This document shows positions 50,187-57,579 of a stretch of 64,000 bases of DNA, one piece after another. A model generated the notes under the pieces. The model searched no databases, was not told where the DNA came from, and saw only the letters and a program-made list of their open reading frames with translations. Made by a program: the position numbers and the translations under genes. The number at the start of each line of letters is the position of its first letter. Within the stretch, counting starts at the first letter, position 1. Location of the stretch: positions 992,001-1,056,000 of the forward strand of contig NZ_CP046155.1 of NCBI RefSeq assembly GCF_016403105.1, written 5' to 3'. The stretch comes from Leptolyngbya sp. BL0902. GTDB lineage: Bacteria > Cyanobacteriota > Cyanobacteriia > Phormidesmidales > Phormidesmidaceae.

Positions 50187-50945
50187 CTATCCCTTGGCGT
50201 GCCTTGATCCCTTGGCGCTTCTCGATTTTGAAGGGGCAGGATCCTGGGGCTCGGCAGCGGTGAGGGCTTCGTAGCCAAGGGCGGCAGCGGCCTGTTCGGC
50301 TTGTTTTTTGGTGGGGCCGTGGCCTGTGCCCAGGCAGCGCTCTTGGAACCACACCTCGGCCCGATAGCGCTGGGGGTCGCCATCCCGTCCGGGTTCGGTG
50401 ATGCGGTATTGGGGCAGGGCGCGGTGGCGTTTTTGGGTGATTTGTTGCAGCAGATCCTTATAGTTTTGGCGGCTGGGGTCGGTTTTGAGCTGTTGGGCCA
50501 ATCGCTGAAAGTGAGGATCGAGCCAGGGGCGAATCCGCCGGAGGTCGTGGGTTTCGAGGTAGACCACGGCTACCACCGCCTCCAGGGCATCGGCCAAACG
50601 CTGGGTAGGAACGCCCCTAGATTTCAAACTGGGGTCGGTCATCAGGTAGGCATCTAGCCCTAGGCGAGTCGCCAACTGGGCCAGGGTGCGATCACTAATC
50701 AACTGAGAGCGCAGGGCCGATAGCTCTCCCACCGACGCCCCAGGAAAGCACTCCTGCAAACATTCCGTGGCCGCCAGCCGCAGCACCGCATCCCCCAAGA
50801 GTTCCAACTGTTCATAGTTTTCGGTGGCATGGGCCGACTCGTGGGTGAGGGCCAAATCCAGCCGCTCCCAGTTCACCGTTAGATCGGCGGGGAGACCCAA
50901 CTTTTGTAAACACCGCTGAAGAGAATGGGAAGGCACCGCTGGCAT
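50187..50945 (-). CDS. rnc: ribonuclease III
   Basis: A 252-residue double-stranded RNA endonuclease used in rRNA and mRNA processing. The catalytic motif is NYEQLELLGDAVLRLAATE, the second acidic cluster is RLADALEAVVAVVYLE, and a dsRNA-binding domain (NYKDLLQQITQKR, TKKQAEQAAAALGYEAL) follows. The C-terminal tail is basic and Ser-rich. It lies 154 bases downstream of rnpB on the same strand, with a dispersed repeat between. Confidence 0.95.
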   Translation of the reverse strand: MPAVPSHSLQRCLQKLGLPADLTVNWERLDLALTHESAHATENYEQLELLGDAVLRLAATECLQECFPGASVGELSALRSQLISDRTLAQLATRLGLDAYLMTDPSLKSRGVPTQRLADALEAVVAVVYLETHDLRRIRPWLDPHFQRLAQQLKTDPSRQNYKDLLQQITQKRHRALPQYRITEPGRDGDPQRYRAEVWFQERCLGTGHGPTKKQAEQAAAALGYEALTAAEPQDPAPSKSRSAKGSRHAKG

Positions 50946-50970
50946 ATCCTACATCGCTATTGACGATTGA

Positions 50971-51067
50971 CCCTCACCCTACATCCCTCTCCCATAAGGG
51001 AAAAGAGACGTTGAAAGGCTTTCCGGCTCCCCTCTCCTGCCTGGGAGAGGGGCTGGGGGTGAGGGCC
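50971..51067 (+). repeat. dispersed double-hairpin repeat, copy C
   Basis: Outer arms CCCTCACCC and GGGTGAGGGCC; the second inner hairpin (CCCCTCTCC with GGGAGAGGGG-type arms) is well kept and the first is decayed. It sits exactly between rnc and rnpB. As a minus-strand transcript it would fold just after the rnpB 3' end. Confidence 0.85.
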
Positions 51068-51099
51068 AATCCCAGCTTTAATGGGGGATTTGAAAAAAC

Positions 51100-51478
51100 G
51101 GGAAGGAGTTGGGCATAAGCCGGGTTCTGTTCCCCGTTGCCGGGGGGCGGTTATCTATCTGGGACGACTGTTACCAGCCGCCTCATGCGGTACACAAAGA
51201 CGGGACAGGAAAAAGACCAACCCTTGCCCCTTCGACCTTGCTCCCAACCGGGGTTTACCGAGCCAGCACCTCTCGATGCTGCTGGTGCGCTCTTACCGCA
51301 CCCTTGCACCCTTACCTGTGCCTGGAGACACCCCAAGGCCATCGGCGGTATGTTTCTGTGGCACTATCCTCACGGTCGCCCGCACTGGGCGTTACCCAGC
51401 AAGTTTGGTCTTTCGGGAGCCCGGACTTTCCTCAGGCCAGCCGCAGCCAGCCCGCAACCACCTCGCCAACTCCTTCCT
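51100..51478 (-). ncRNA. rnpB: RNase P RNA (bacterial type A)
   Basis: The catalytic RNA that matures tRNA 5' ends, read on the minus strand. The 5' conserved region GAGGAAAGTCCGGGCTCCC is the complement of 51415-51433. The 3' conserved region ACAGAACCCGGCTTA is the complement of 51116-51130. Helix P1 closes the molecule: GGAGTTGG-type sequence near 51466-51476 pairs with CCAACTCC near 51102-51112. A run of six T follows on the transcribed strand after about 51100, a likely terminator. Exact ends are estimates from P1. Confidence 0.93.
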
Positions 51479-51572
51479 CACCTCTAGTTTAAATCCCAAC
51501 GGCCAGGGACGATCAAGGGCTGGGCCAATCTGGATCAGTTTCCCGCGTGACCCGCGATCTAAGTAGACTTCC

Positions 51573-51600
51573 CGACTCCCGACTCCTGACTCCCGACTCC
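51573..51600. repeat. heptanucleotide repeat (CGACTCC) after mutL
   Basis: Four units of CGACTCC (one with T for C) run to 51600, three bases from the reverse-strand mutL stop codon. The same unit occurs after the MPBQ methyltransferase gene and inside radA. Confidence 0.9.
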
Positions 51601-51602
51601 CG

Positions 51603-53339
51603 CTAATCCAACCCATGACTTTTCCCAATCACCCAATGGCGACGGAAGAACCGAGCGAGGCTAGCCTCTTGCAGGGTGAGGCAGATGGGCCGTCCGTGGG
51701 GGCAGGTGCGGGGGTGGCGGGTGCGCTGCCAATCGTTGAGCAGGGTTTGCATTTCCGGCAGGCTGAGGGGGGTGCCGTTGCGGAGGGCGGTGCGGCAGGC
51801 CACGGCTACGAGGGCGGCATCGAGGCTGTGCCCCAGACTCAGTTCCCGCAGGGCATCGGCGAGGTCGGGCCGATCTTTCAGGGGGGCAGGGGCATGGCGG
51901 ATGGCCCAGCGTTGGGGGCCAAAGGGTTCTACGGCAATGCCGATGCGCTGGAGCTGTTCCTGCTGATGGTCGGTCAAGCCTTCCAGCACCACGGGCTGAT
52001 CCAACGGCACCACCGCCCACTGTTCCTGAAGTCGCTCGTATAGCACCCGTTCATGGGCGATGTGCTGCTCAATCAGGCAGAGGCTGTCTCCCTGCTCCGC
52101 CACAATGTAGCGCCCTTGCACCTGGGCCACTGCCGTCAGTCCTGTCCCCAATAGCGTTTGCCCCGATGGAGTTGGCCACGGCCACGGATCCGATAGATTG
52201 ACCGTTGCCGAAAAGTCACCATTTTCCCAACGCTCCGACCGTTCCTCGGTTACGCCATCCGAGGCTCCGGTGGGCGCGTTTATCCTGCCGATGTCGTCCC
52301 GACTGCTATCCGTGAGGCCGAGGCCGTAGCGCCCCCCAGCCTCGGCGGCTTTGATCAGGTGGATTACCCGTGGGTTGCCCTCGGTGGTGGGGGTTTGGCC
52401 CAGCAAGTCTTGCACACAGGCTTGGCCCTGGGCAACCCAATCCTCTAGGTGGTGGAGATAGAGGGCGGATTTGTCGGGGCTGCGGTGCCAGTCGATGGCC
52501 TGGGGCGGCAGGGAGAGATGCAGAAAACAAAGGGGGAACCGATGGCGAGGCAGGGTGTGCCGAAAGGCTTGGATTACCCCTTGCTCCACGTCGGGCAGGC
52601 TGACGACACGGCCATTCACCGCTACCTTGACCCAGTCGGGTCGCGCCCGGTGGCAGCGGTCGGGCAGGCCAATGACGCCGTAGAGACTGGGGCGGGTGGT
52701 TTCTCGCAAATCGGCCTCGGCCACACGGGGGAGGCGTTGGGGCAAGATAGCTTTGGCGGTTGGCCCAGGGGCGATAGTAAACCAAGGGCGGTCGTTGGTG
52801 TGGGCCATCCAAGCCACCTGCGGATGACAGAGGGCCAGGTCTTGAATGATGCCCTGCACAGCCCGCATCTGGCGGCTGGGGGAGGGCAAGCCCTGACGAC
52901 GGGACGGCCACTGGGCAAACAGATCCGTGACCGTGGCGATGGTACCGGGAGCCATGGCGATGGGCTGTGGTGGGCGGGGGTCGCCATTGGGAGCATAGGT
53001 CATCGCCCAGCCTTGAGCCGCCAGACCCTGACGACTGCTGAGGGTGAGGGTGCCCACCTGAGCAAGGCTATGGAGGGCCTGACCCCGAAAGCCCAGGCTC
53101 ATCACCTGCCATAGTTCCTGGGGAGAGCGGATCTTACTGGTGCTGTGGGGCCGAGCCGCCCAGGGCAGAGAGGCAGCGGCGATACCTCGGCCATTGTCTA
53201 CCACCTGGACACGCCCCTGTTCTGGCCAAAGCTGGATGGTGATTCGGCTGGCCTGGGCGTCTAGGGCGTTTTCGGCCAGTTCGCGCACCACTGCCGCCAG
53301 AGAATCCACCACTTGCCCCGCCGCCATCTGGGCCGCCAT
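51603..53339 (-). CDS. mutL: DNA mismatch repair protein MutL
   Basis: A 578-residue mismatch-repair ATPase and endonuclease. GHKL motifs are VVRELAENALDAQA, VVDNGRGI and GFRGQALHSLA. The C-terminal endonuclease site reads IEQHIAHERVLYERL (canonical DQHAxxExxxxE with D replaced by E), and CPHGRP is kept near the end. ATG 53339 is the first usual start, but the family's first strand (IxxLP, here QICPLPAAMAAQMAAGQ) is encoded upstream in an open frame without ATG, GTG or TTG back to a TGA near 53472. A non-standard start such as ATC at 53417, behind a GAGGA, is possible. The Glu variant makes nuclease activity less certain. Confidence 0.92.
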   Translation of the reverse strand: MAAQMAAGQVVDSLAAVVRELAENALDAQASRITIQLWPEQGRVQVVDNGRGIAAASLPWAARPHSTSKIRSPQELWQVMSLGFRGQALHSLAQVGTLTLSSRQGLAAQGWAMTYAPNGDPRPPQPIAMAPGTIATVTDLFAQWPSRRQGLPSPSRQMRAVQGIIQDLALCHPQVAWMAHTNDRPWFTIAPGPTAKAILPQRLPRVAEADLRETTRPSLYGVIGLPDRCHRARPDWVKVAVNGRVVSLPDVEQGVIQAFRHTLPRHRFPLCFLHLSLPPQAIDWHRSPDKSALYLHHLEDWVAQGQACVQDLLGQTPTTEGNPRVIHLIKAAEAGGRYGLGLTDSSRDDIGRINAPTGASDGVTEERSERWENGDFSATVNLSDPWPWPTPSGQTLLGTGLTAVAQVQGRYIVAEQGDSLCLIEQHIAHERVLYERLQEQWAVVPLDQPVVLEGLTDHQQEQLQRIGIAVEPFGPQRWAIRHAPAPLKDRPDLADALRELSLGHSLDAALVAVACRTALRNGTPLSLPEMQTLLNDWQRTRHPRTCPHGRPICLTLQEASLARFFRRHWVIGKSHGLD

Positions 53340-53592
53340 GGCCGCTGGCAGGGGGCAAATCTGGTCAGGATCGGGGCGCGATCCGGCGTCAGTGATGGGG
53401 CTCAGCCAATTCTCGATAGCGCTGTCCTCGGCAAAGGGAATATTAGAGATAGAAACGCAGGATATTGAAAATTTTCAATCTTTTGGAATAATTTAGCCTC
53501 GCAAATGTCCATCTTTATTAACAAAAGTTTGCACAAACTAGAGGGGCTTGTTACATTGCAAATAGCTGCTGTTCTCCACCCCCTCCTCACCT

Positions 53593-53967
53593 ATGAACCT
53601 GTTTAGCTGGTTGCCCAAACCCAAGCCCCTGCGCCCCGAATCCCGCGTCTACGATCTGAAGGAACGCCTAGACTGGGGTGAACCCGCCCTATCTATTGTG
53701 GATATTCGCGACCGAGAAGACTTCAGCGCCAGCCATGTTACCGGGGCCATCTCCATCCCCTCTCACCAACTTCTCGAAACGGCTCACCGCTGCTTTGAGC
53801 TCAATCGGGATCTCTATATCTATGGCGACACCGACGCGGATGCCACGACTGCCGCTGAGCACCTACGATCCGTAGGCTACAACTCCGTGTCTATCCTGCG
53901 GGGTGGCGTTGCAGCTTGGAAGGCGGCTGGATTTCCCGTCGAAGCGGTGCCCCAGGTGGTGGCCTAG
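53593..53967 (+). CDS. rhodanese-like domain protein without the catalytic cysteine
   Basis: A 124-residue single rhodanese domain. DIRDREDFSASHVTGAISIP and LRGGVAAWKAAGFPVE are family signatures. The active-site loop reads YIYGDTDADATTA, so the Cys that carries sulfur is absent and sulfurtransferase activity is not expected. It may bind an anion or partner protein. ATG at 53593, just after the divergent mutL leader. Confidence 0.85.
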   Translation: MNLFSWLPKPKPLRPESRVYDLKERLDWGEPALSIVDIRDREDFSASHVTGAISIPSHQLLETAHRCFELNRDLYIYGDTDADATTAAEHLRSVGYNSVSILRGGVAAWKAAGFPVEAVPQVVA

Positions 53968-54017
53968 GGGCTCGCTGTAGCCCAACAGCCTAGCTGCTAG
54001 AAGATGGAAGAGCTTAG

Positions 54018-54269
54018 CTACCAGGTAGGATCCACATAGAGGTTAATCACCAGCGGATCGACGCCAGCGGGCACCGCCGAGATACAGGCGCAAATGGGGT
54101 CAGCCTCGCCCTCCACCTCCACCTCACAGGCATGGCAAGACCCCATCAGGCAACCCGTGGGGATGGTGATGCCCGCCCGGTCGGCCACCTTCAGCAGGGG
54201 TTCGCCTACCTCAGCGGTGACGGTAACGTTGTCAGGCAAAAACTGAACCGTGACCATGGTTGACTTCAT
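54018..54269 (-). CDS. small [2Fe-2S] ferredoxin
   Basis: An 83-residue electron carrier of the plant-type ferredoxin fold. Cluster ligands are TGCLMGSCHACEVE (CX4CX2C) and the later CACIS. It is shorter than photosynthetic petF ferredoxin and belongs to the small divergent group. Its ATG overlaps the stop of the upstream DUF2470 gene (TAATG), so they are coupled and may work together, possibly in heme or Fe-S handling. Confidence 0.88.
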   Translation of the reverse strand: MKSTMVTVQFLPDNVTVTAEVGEPLLKVADRAGITIPTGCLMGSCHACEVEVEGEADPICACISAVPAGVDPLVINLYVDPTW

Positions 54270-54559
54270 TACGCGGATTCAGCGGCGGCGGGACGACTTT
54301 TGAGCATGGCTACCAGGGTGTGGTGAGCGTCCTCGGCCCCGGCTAGGGTGTGGTCAAAGGCAATCCGCACGGTCTGGGGTTGTCCGTCTACCGTGGCGGT
54401 CAGATCCATGCCTTCGGGGTCGATGGCGTTGAGGGTGGCGTCGGTGGCGCTGGGCAGGTTGCCGTAGGCGGTGGCGTAGAACAGGACGGCCTCTGCGTGA
54501 TCCTTATTCATGTGCTTGCAGATGCGATCACTGACGGCGCTGGTGATGGGTTCGGCCAT
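54269..54559 (-). CDS. DUF2470 domain protein
   Basis: A 96-residue protein consisting of the DUF2470 domain alone, RICKHMNKDHAEAVLFYATA and IDPEGMDLTA. In other bacteria this domain forms the C-terminal part of heme-utilisation (HugZ-like) proteins. It is the first gene of a two-gene unit with a [2Fe-2S] ferredoxin. A role in heme or tetrapyrrole redox is inference. Confidence 0.88.
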   Translation of the reverse strand: MAEPITSAVSDRICKHMNKDHAEAVLFYATAYGNLPSATDATLNAIDPEGMDLTATVDGQPQTVRIAFDHTLAGAEDAHHTLVAMLKSRPAAAESA

Positions 54560-54690
54560 AGGAAATCTCGTAAACTACAACTACATCCTCCTAGGATTAC
54601 GCCAATCGGGCTCTCCTGCAACTCCGCAAGGGCAGATCCCGGCCCGGCATCATCCGCCAATCTCAGGTTTTGCTCCGCGTCTCCCTGCCC

Positions 54691-55182
54691 ATGTCTTCCA
54701 CGCCTCCCCCTGCCACCGCCCATCCCTGGCCCACGGGTCATCTCTTCCAGAGCCCAGGGGCGCACCTCACCTATCGCGTGATCGGCCCCTGCTGTCGATT
54801 GTTTGACCGCGAACAACTGCCCTGGCCCTGCTGTCGCATTCAATGGCGGGGCAAAGAACCCAGTTGGCGACGCATTGGCAAACGCCTGGTGCCCGATCTC
54901 GCGACCCGAAAAGCCCCCTCCTACTGCGTGGAAATTGTGGGCCAGGGCTACCACACCCAGCCCTTTGTCACCACCCTCTACACCGCCGAATTTGACGCCG
55001 CCACCCGCAACTGGTGGTACACCAAATCGGCCCACCTCACCCAGGCCAAGGAGCACGGCACCCGCGATCCATCGCCAGCGACCGACGCCACGGAAGGGAA
55101 TGCACAGCCTGGGCCAGCCCCAGAAACCGCCTTGATTTTGCCCAGCGCCGCTGATTGCCGGAGCGAAGGGGCCAGTTTATAA
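54691..55182 (+). CDS. hypothetical protein
   Basis: An unrecognised 163-residue protein rich in Trp, Cys and Arg. The central part (GPCCRLFDREQLPWPCCRI, PSWRRIGKRLVPDLATR, VEIVGQGYHTQPFVTTLYTA) looks like a folded domain, while the C-terminal 50 residues are low complexity. Start at ATG 54691. Its last codons carry the promoter for the following TPP riboswitch. I give moderate confidence because nothing in it is familiar. Confidence 0.55.
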   Translation: MSSTPPPATAHPWPTGHLFQSPGAHLTYRVIGPCCRLFDREQLPWPCCRIQWRGKEPSWRRIGKRLVPDLATRKAPSYCVEIVGQGYHTQPFVTTLYTAEFDAATRNWWYTKSAHLTQAKEHGTRDPSPATDATEGNAQPGPAPETALILPSAADCRSEGASL

Positions 55183-55183
55183 T
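55155..55183 (+). promoter_or_regulatory. sigma70-type promoter of the TPP riboswitch transcript
   Basis: TTGCCG at 55155-55160, a 17-base spacer and a perfect TATAAT at 55178-55183. Transcription would start near 55190, exactly where the aptamer begins. The -10 box overlaps the stop codon of the preceding hypothetical gene. Confidence 0.65.
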
Positions 55184-55187
55184 GCCA

Positions 55188-55268
55188 ACACGCTAGGGGT
55201 GTCCGACCATCGGACTGAGATCATACCCTCAGAACCTGACCTGGTTAATGCCAGCGGAGGGAAGCCAA
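55188..55268 (+). promoter_or_regulatory. TPP (thiamine pyrophosphate) riboswitch aptamer
   Basis: The THI-box signature elements appear in order: GCTAGGGGTGTC, ACTGAGATCATACCC, TCAGAACCTGACCTGG, TTAATGCCAG and CGGAGGGAAGC. They build stems P1 (GCT/AGC), P2 and P4. Such aptamers switch off downstream genes when thiamine pyrophosphate is abundant. A weak stem CAGCCA/TGGCTG followed by TTTAT near 55313-55331 could be the expression platform. The next gene is an SSS transporter at 55619. Confidence 0.95.
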
Positions 55269-55435
55269 TCTTGAGGTCACTAGCCGTTGCCCATAGACCT
55301 AATGTAGGGCAGCCATCTTGGCTGTTTATGCCCTAGACTGACCCATTTGTTGGGTGATTCTCGTGGGAGCTATGGCAGGCTGGAAGCCCGCGCTACCTTG
55401 GGGCAAAGCTGACGTTTTGGGTGACACTTTCTAGC

Positions 55436-55589
55436 TTCAGTAGATCGCAAACGCGCTCTTGGGTTGTGATCTGGCCCTCTCCCTAAATCCCTCTCCCAAC
55501 TTGGGAGAGGGACTTTGAAATGCTTCCGGCTCCCCTCTCCCACGGGGAGAGGGGCTGGGGGTGAGGGCCAGACCTTCGCGACTACTGAA
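55436..55589 (+). repeat. dispersed double-hairpin repeat, copy D, with 8-bp terminal inverted repeats
   Basis: The best-preserved copy. Both inner hairpins are nearly perfect (CCCTCTCCCAA with TTGGGAGAGGG, and CCCCTCTCCC with GGGAGAGGGG), and TTCAGTAG at 55436 is matched by CTACTGAA at 55582-55589. It lies between the TPP aptamer and the symporter, ending 29 bases before the ATG and just before the AGGAGGTG ribosome site. No target-site duplication is evident. The rest of the leader (55269-55435) shows only the weak stem noted with the riboswitch. Confidence 0.85.
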
Positions 55590-55618
55590 CCCTTTGTTCT
55601 AGATTAGGAGGTGTTTGG

Positions 55619-57118
55619 ATGACGCTCGGCATAACCGCCATTGCGGTAATTTTGATCACAGCAGCCAGTTTTACCCTGCTAGGACTGTTGCAGGCCAGCC
55701 GCCACACCATCAGCCTGGAAGACTACTTGGTGAGCCGCAACCGGGTAGGCACGGGCATGGCCTTAGCCACCATCGTGGCCAGTGCTATGGGAGCCTGGAT
55801 TTTGTTTAGCCCGCCGGAAGTAGGGGCCACCAGCGGCATCGCCGGAATTGTGGGCTACTGCATTGGGCAGGCCACCCCCGCCGCCCTGTTTGCCTTCATG
55901 GGCACCCGAATGCGGTTCCTCATGCCAGCGGGCCACTCGCTGAACGAGTATGTGCTGCACCGCTTTGGACAGGCCATGTATCGGCTGACCCTAGCGATTG
56001 TGGTGTTCTATATGTTCGTTTACCTGGCGGCAGAACTGACGGCCATTGCCAAGGCGGTGGAACTGATGGCTGGGGTGCCCCTCTGGCTGACAGCCCTGCT
56101 GGTGATTTCCGCCGTGTTCATTTACACCCTGGTGGGTGGCCTAGAGGCAACGATTTTCACCGATGCCGTGCAGTTTGCGGTGATTGTGCCGCTGCTGCTG
56201 TTGAGCTTTGGCATTGCCGTCTTTGCCCTGGGCGGTTGGGGCAATGCGGTGGCCCCGGTGCAGGATGCAGCCCCTCAGTTGTTGACCCTCGCCAACGGGC
56301 CGGGGCTTAAATTTGGGGCCACCTTGGTGATTGCGGTGATTTCCGCCGAAATGTTCAACCAAACCAACTGGCAGCGGGTCTATGCCTGCAAAACCGATAC
56401 CGTGGTGCGTCGCTCCTTTTTGGGCTCGTTTTTGGTGATTTGGCCGATGCTGTTCATCTCTGGGCTGCTGGGCATTGTGGCCATGCACTTCGGCTTCAAT
56501 GACGACCGCGCCTTTTTCTCCCTGATCCAAGCCCTGGAACTGCCTGGATGGGTGAATATTGCCGTCCTCGTCCTGGTGCTGGCCCTGGTGATGAGCAGCC
56601 TGGATTCCCTGCTGAACGGCATTGCCAGCGTCTTTACCACCGACCTGTTGCGGATCTTTCCCGAAAAGTCCACCAGCGGCATCCTCAACCTCACCCGTGG
56701 GCTGACCCTCATCATCGGCATTCCCGCCATCCTGATCGCCGCTAGGGGTTACAACGTGCTGTACCTATTCCTGCTGGCGGATTTGGTCTGTGCTGGGGCG
56801 CTGTTTCCCGTCCTGTTTGGCCTCTACTCCAGACGCCTCACCGGGCAAATGGCCCTCTGGAGTACCGTGGCCGCCATCGCCGCCGGAGCCTTGTTCTTCC
56901 CCAAACCCGACTTTAGCCCCTGGAATGGTCTACCCTTCGCCGGGGATTTGCTGGTCAGCTTTGCCGCCCCCATCGTCGTCTCCACCGCGCTTTGTCTGGG
57001 GTGGATTCAACTCCGCGCCCGCCAGAGCAAAACCGAAGCCTACGATTTTGGTCAGCTCAGCCGCGATATCCAAGCCTATGGTTGGGCCAAGGAGGACGCC
57101 CCAGAACACCGTCCCTAA
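55619..57118 (+). CDS. sodium:solute symporter family transporter under TPP riboswitch control
   Basis: A 499-residue inner-membrane carrier with about 13 hydrophobic helices. SSS-family features include SLEDYLVSRNRVGTGMA near the start, NQTNWQRVYACKT in the middle and SSLDSLLNGIASVFTTDL near helix 8. It begins at ATG 55619 behind an AGGAGGTG ribosome site. Its 5' leader carries a TPP riboswitch, so it should be made when thiamine is short; uptake of thiamine or a precursor (HMP, thiazole) with Na+ is inferred. It overlaps the convergent next gene by four bases. Confidence 0.88.
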   Translation: MTLGITAIAVILITAASFTLLGLLQASRHTISLEDYLVSRNRVGTGMALATIVASAMGAWILFSPPEVGATSGIAGIVGYCIGQATPAALFAFMGTRMRFLMPAGHSLNEYVLHRFGQAMYRLTLAIVVFYMFVYLAAELTAIAKAVELMAGVPLWLTALLVISAVFIYTLVGGLEATIFTDAVQFAVIVPLLLLSFGIAVFALGGWGNAVAPVQDAAPQLLTLANGPGLKFGATLVIAVISAEMFNQTNWQRVYACKTDTVVRRSFLGSFLVIWPMLFISGLLGIVAMHFGFNDDRAFFSLIQALELPGWVNIAVLVLVLALVMSSLDSLLNGIASVFTTDLLRIFPEKSTSGILNLTRGLTLIIGIPAILIAARGYNVLYLFLLADLVCAGALFPVLFGLYSRRLTGQMALWSTVAAIAAGALFFPKPDFSPWNGLPFAGDLLVSFAAPIVVSTALCLGWIQLRARQSKTEAYDFGQLSRDIQAYGWAKEDAPEHRP

Positions 57119-57576
57119 AGCTCTAAAAAGCGAACCAACCGCTCGACAATTTGTCGCTGCTTGGCACAGGGTTGGTGGGACATCAAGCTCAACTGCTGAC
57201 CCGATTTTAGGTCTACGCTGGCGCTACAGGGGCGTCCTCGCCCAGAAGTCCGGCGCTTTACCTGGATGGTGCGAATGTCTCGCAGATTGCAGGTAAGGTG
57301 CCGGGTTTGCCCCAGGATGTTGCGCTGGAAAATGGTTAACTGCCCTGTGCCACGGTCGATTAAACAGCCGCAGGGGATTTTTTCGATGAAGGCATAGGCT
57401 GAAATCCCCCCGGCAAAGAGCAGCCAAAGTACACTCCTCGCCGACCCCTCGACCAAGACCAACAGCACCGCCACCAAGGCGGCTACCCCTAGGAACGCCC
57501 CTACCCCAAGTTGCCACGCGCATTCTTCCCGAAACTCGATGTGTAGTCTGTAGGGCGTCTCTTCCAGGATTTTCAT
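57115..57576 (-). CDS. hypothetical membrane protein
   Basis: A 153-residue protein with two close transmembrane helices (about 22-42 and 48-64; VAALVAVLLVLVEG and VLWLLFAGGISAYAF) followed by a cytosolic beta-rich domain (LTIFQRNILGQTRHLTCNLR). The layout resembles small PH-like membrane proteins, but I do not recognise it. It ends three bases before the 3' end of the symporter and starts just after the phosphodiesterase stop, so it is probably cotranscribed with it. Confidence 0.7.
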   Translation of the reverse strand: MKILEETPYRLHIEFREECAWQLGVGAFLGVAALVAVLLVLVEGSARSVLWLLFAGGISAYAFIEKIPCGCLIDRGTGQLTIFQRNILGQTRHLTCNLRDIRTIQVKRRTSGRGRPCSASVDLKSGQQLSLMSHQPCAKQRQIVERLVRFLEL

Positions 57577-57579
57577 CGT

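Noticed and set aside
49586-50383. Antisense frame of 265 codons opposite creatininase and rnc 3' end
   Set aside because: Both opposite genes have intact family motifs; the frame has no motif of its own.
51081-51566. Plus-strand open frames at the rnpB locus
   Set aside because: The region is the complement of RNase P RNA with clear conserved cores and P1 helix; the frames are accidental.
54803-55135. Alternative frame inside the hypothetical gene before the riboswitch
   Set aside because: Its product is Pro/Thr/Ser low complexity; the frame chosen (54691-55182) gives a more protein-like composition.
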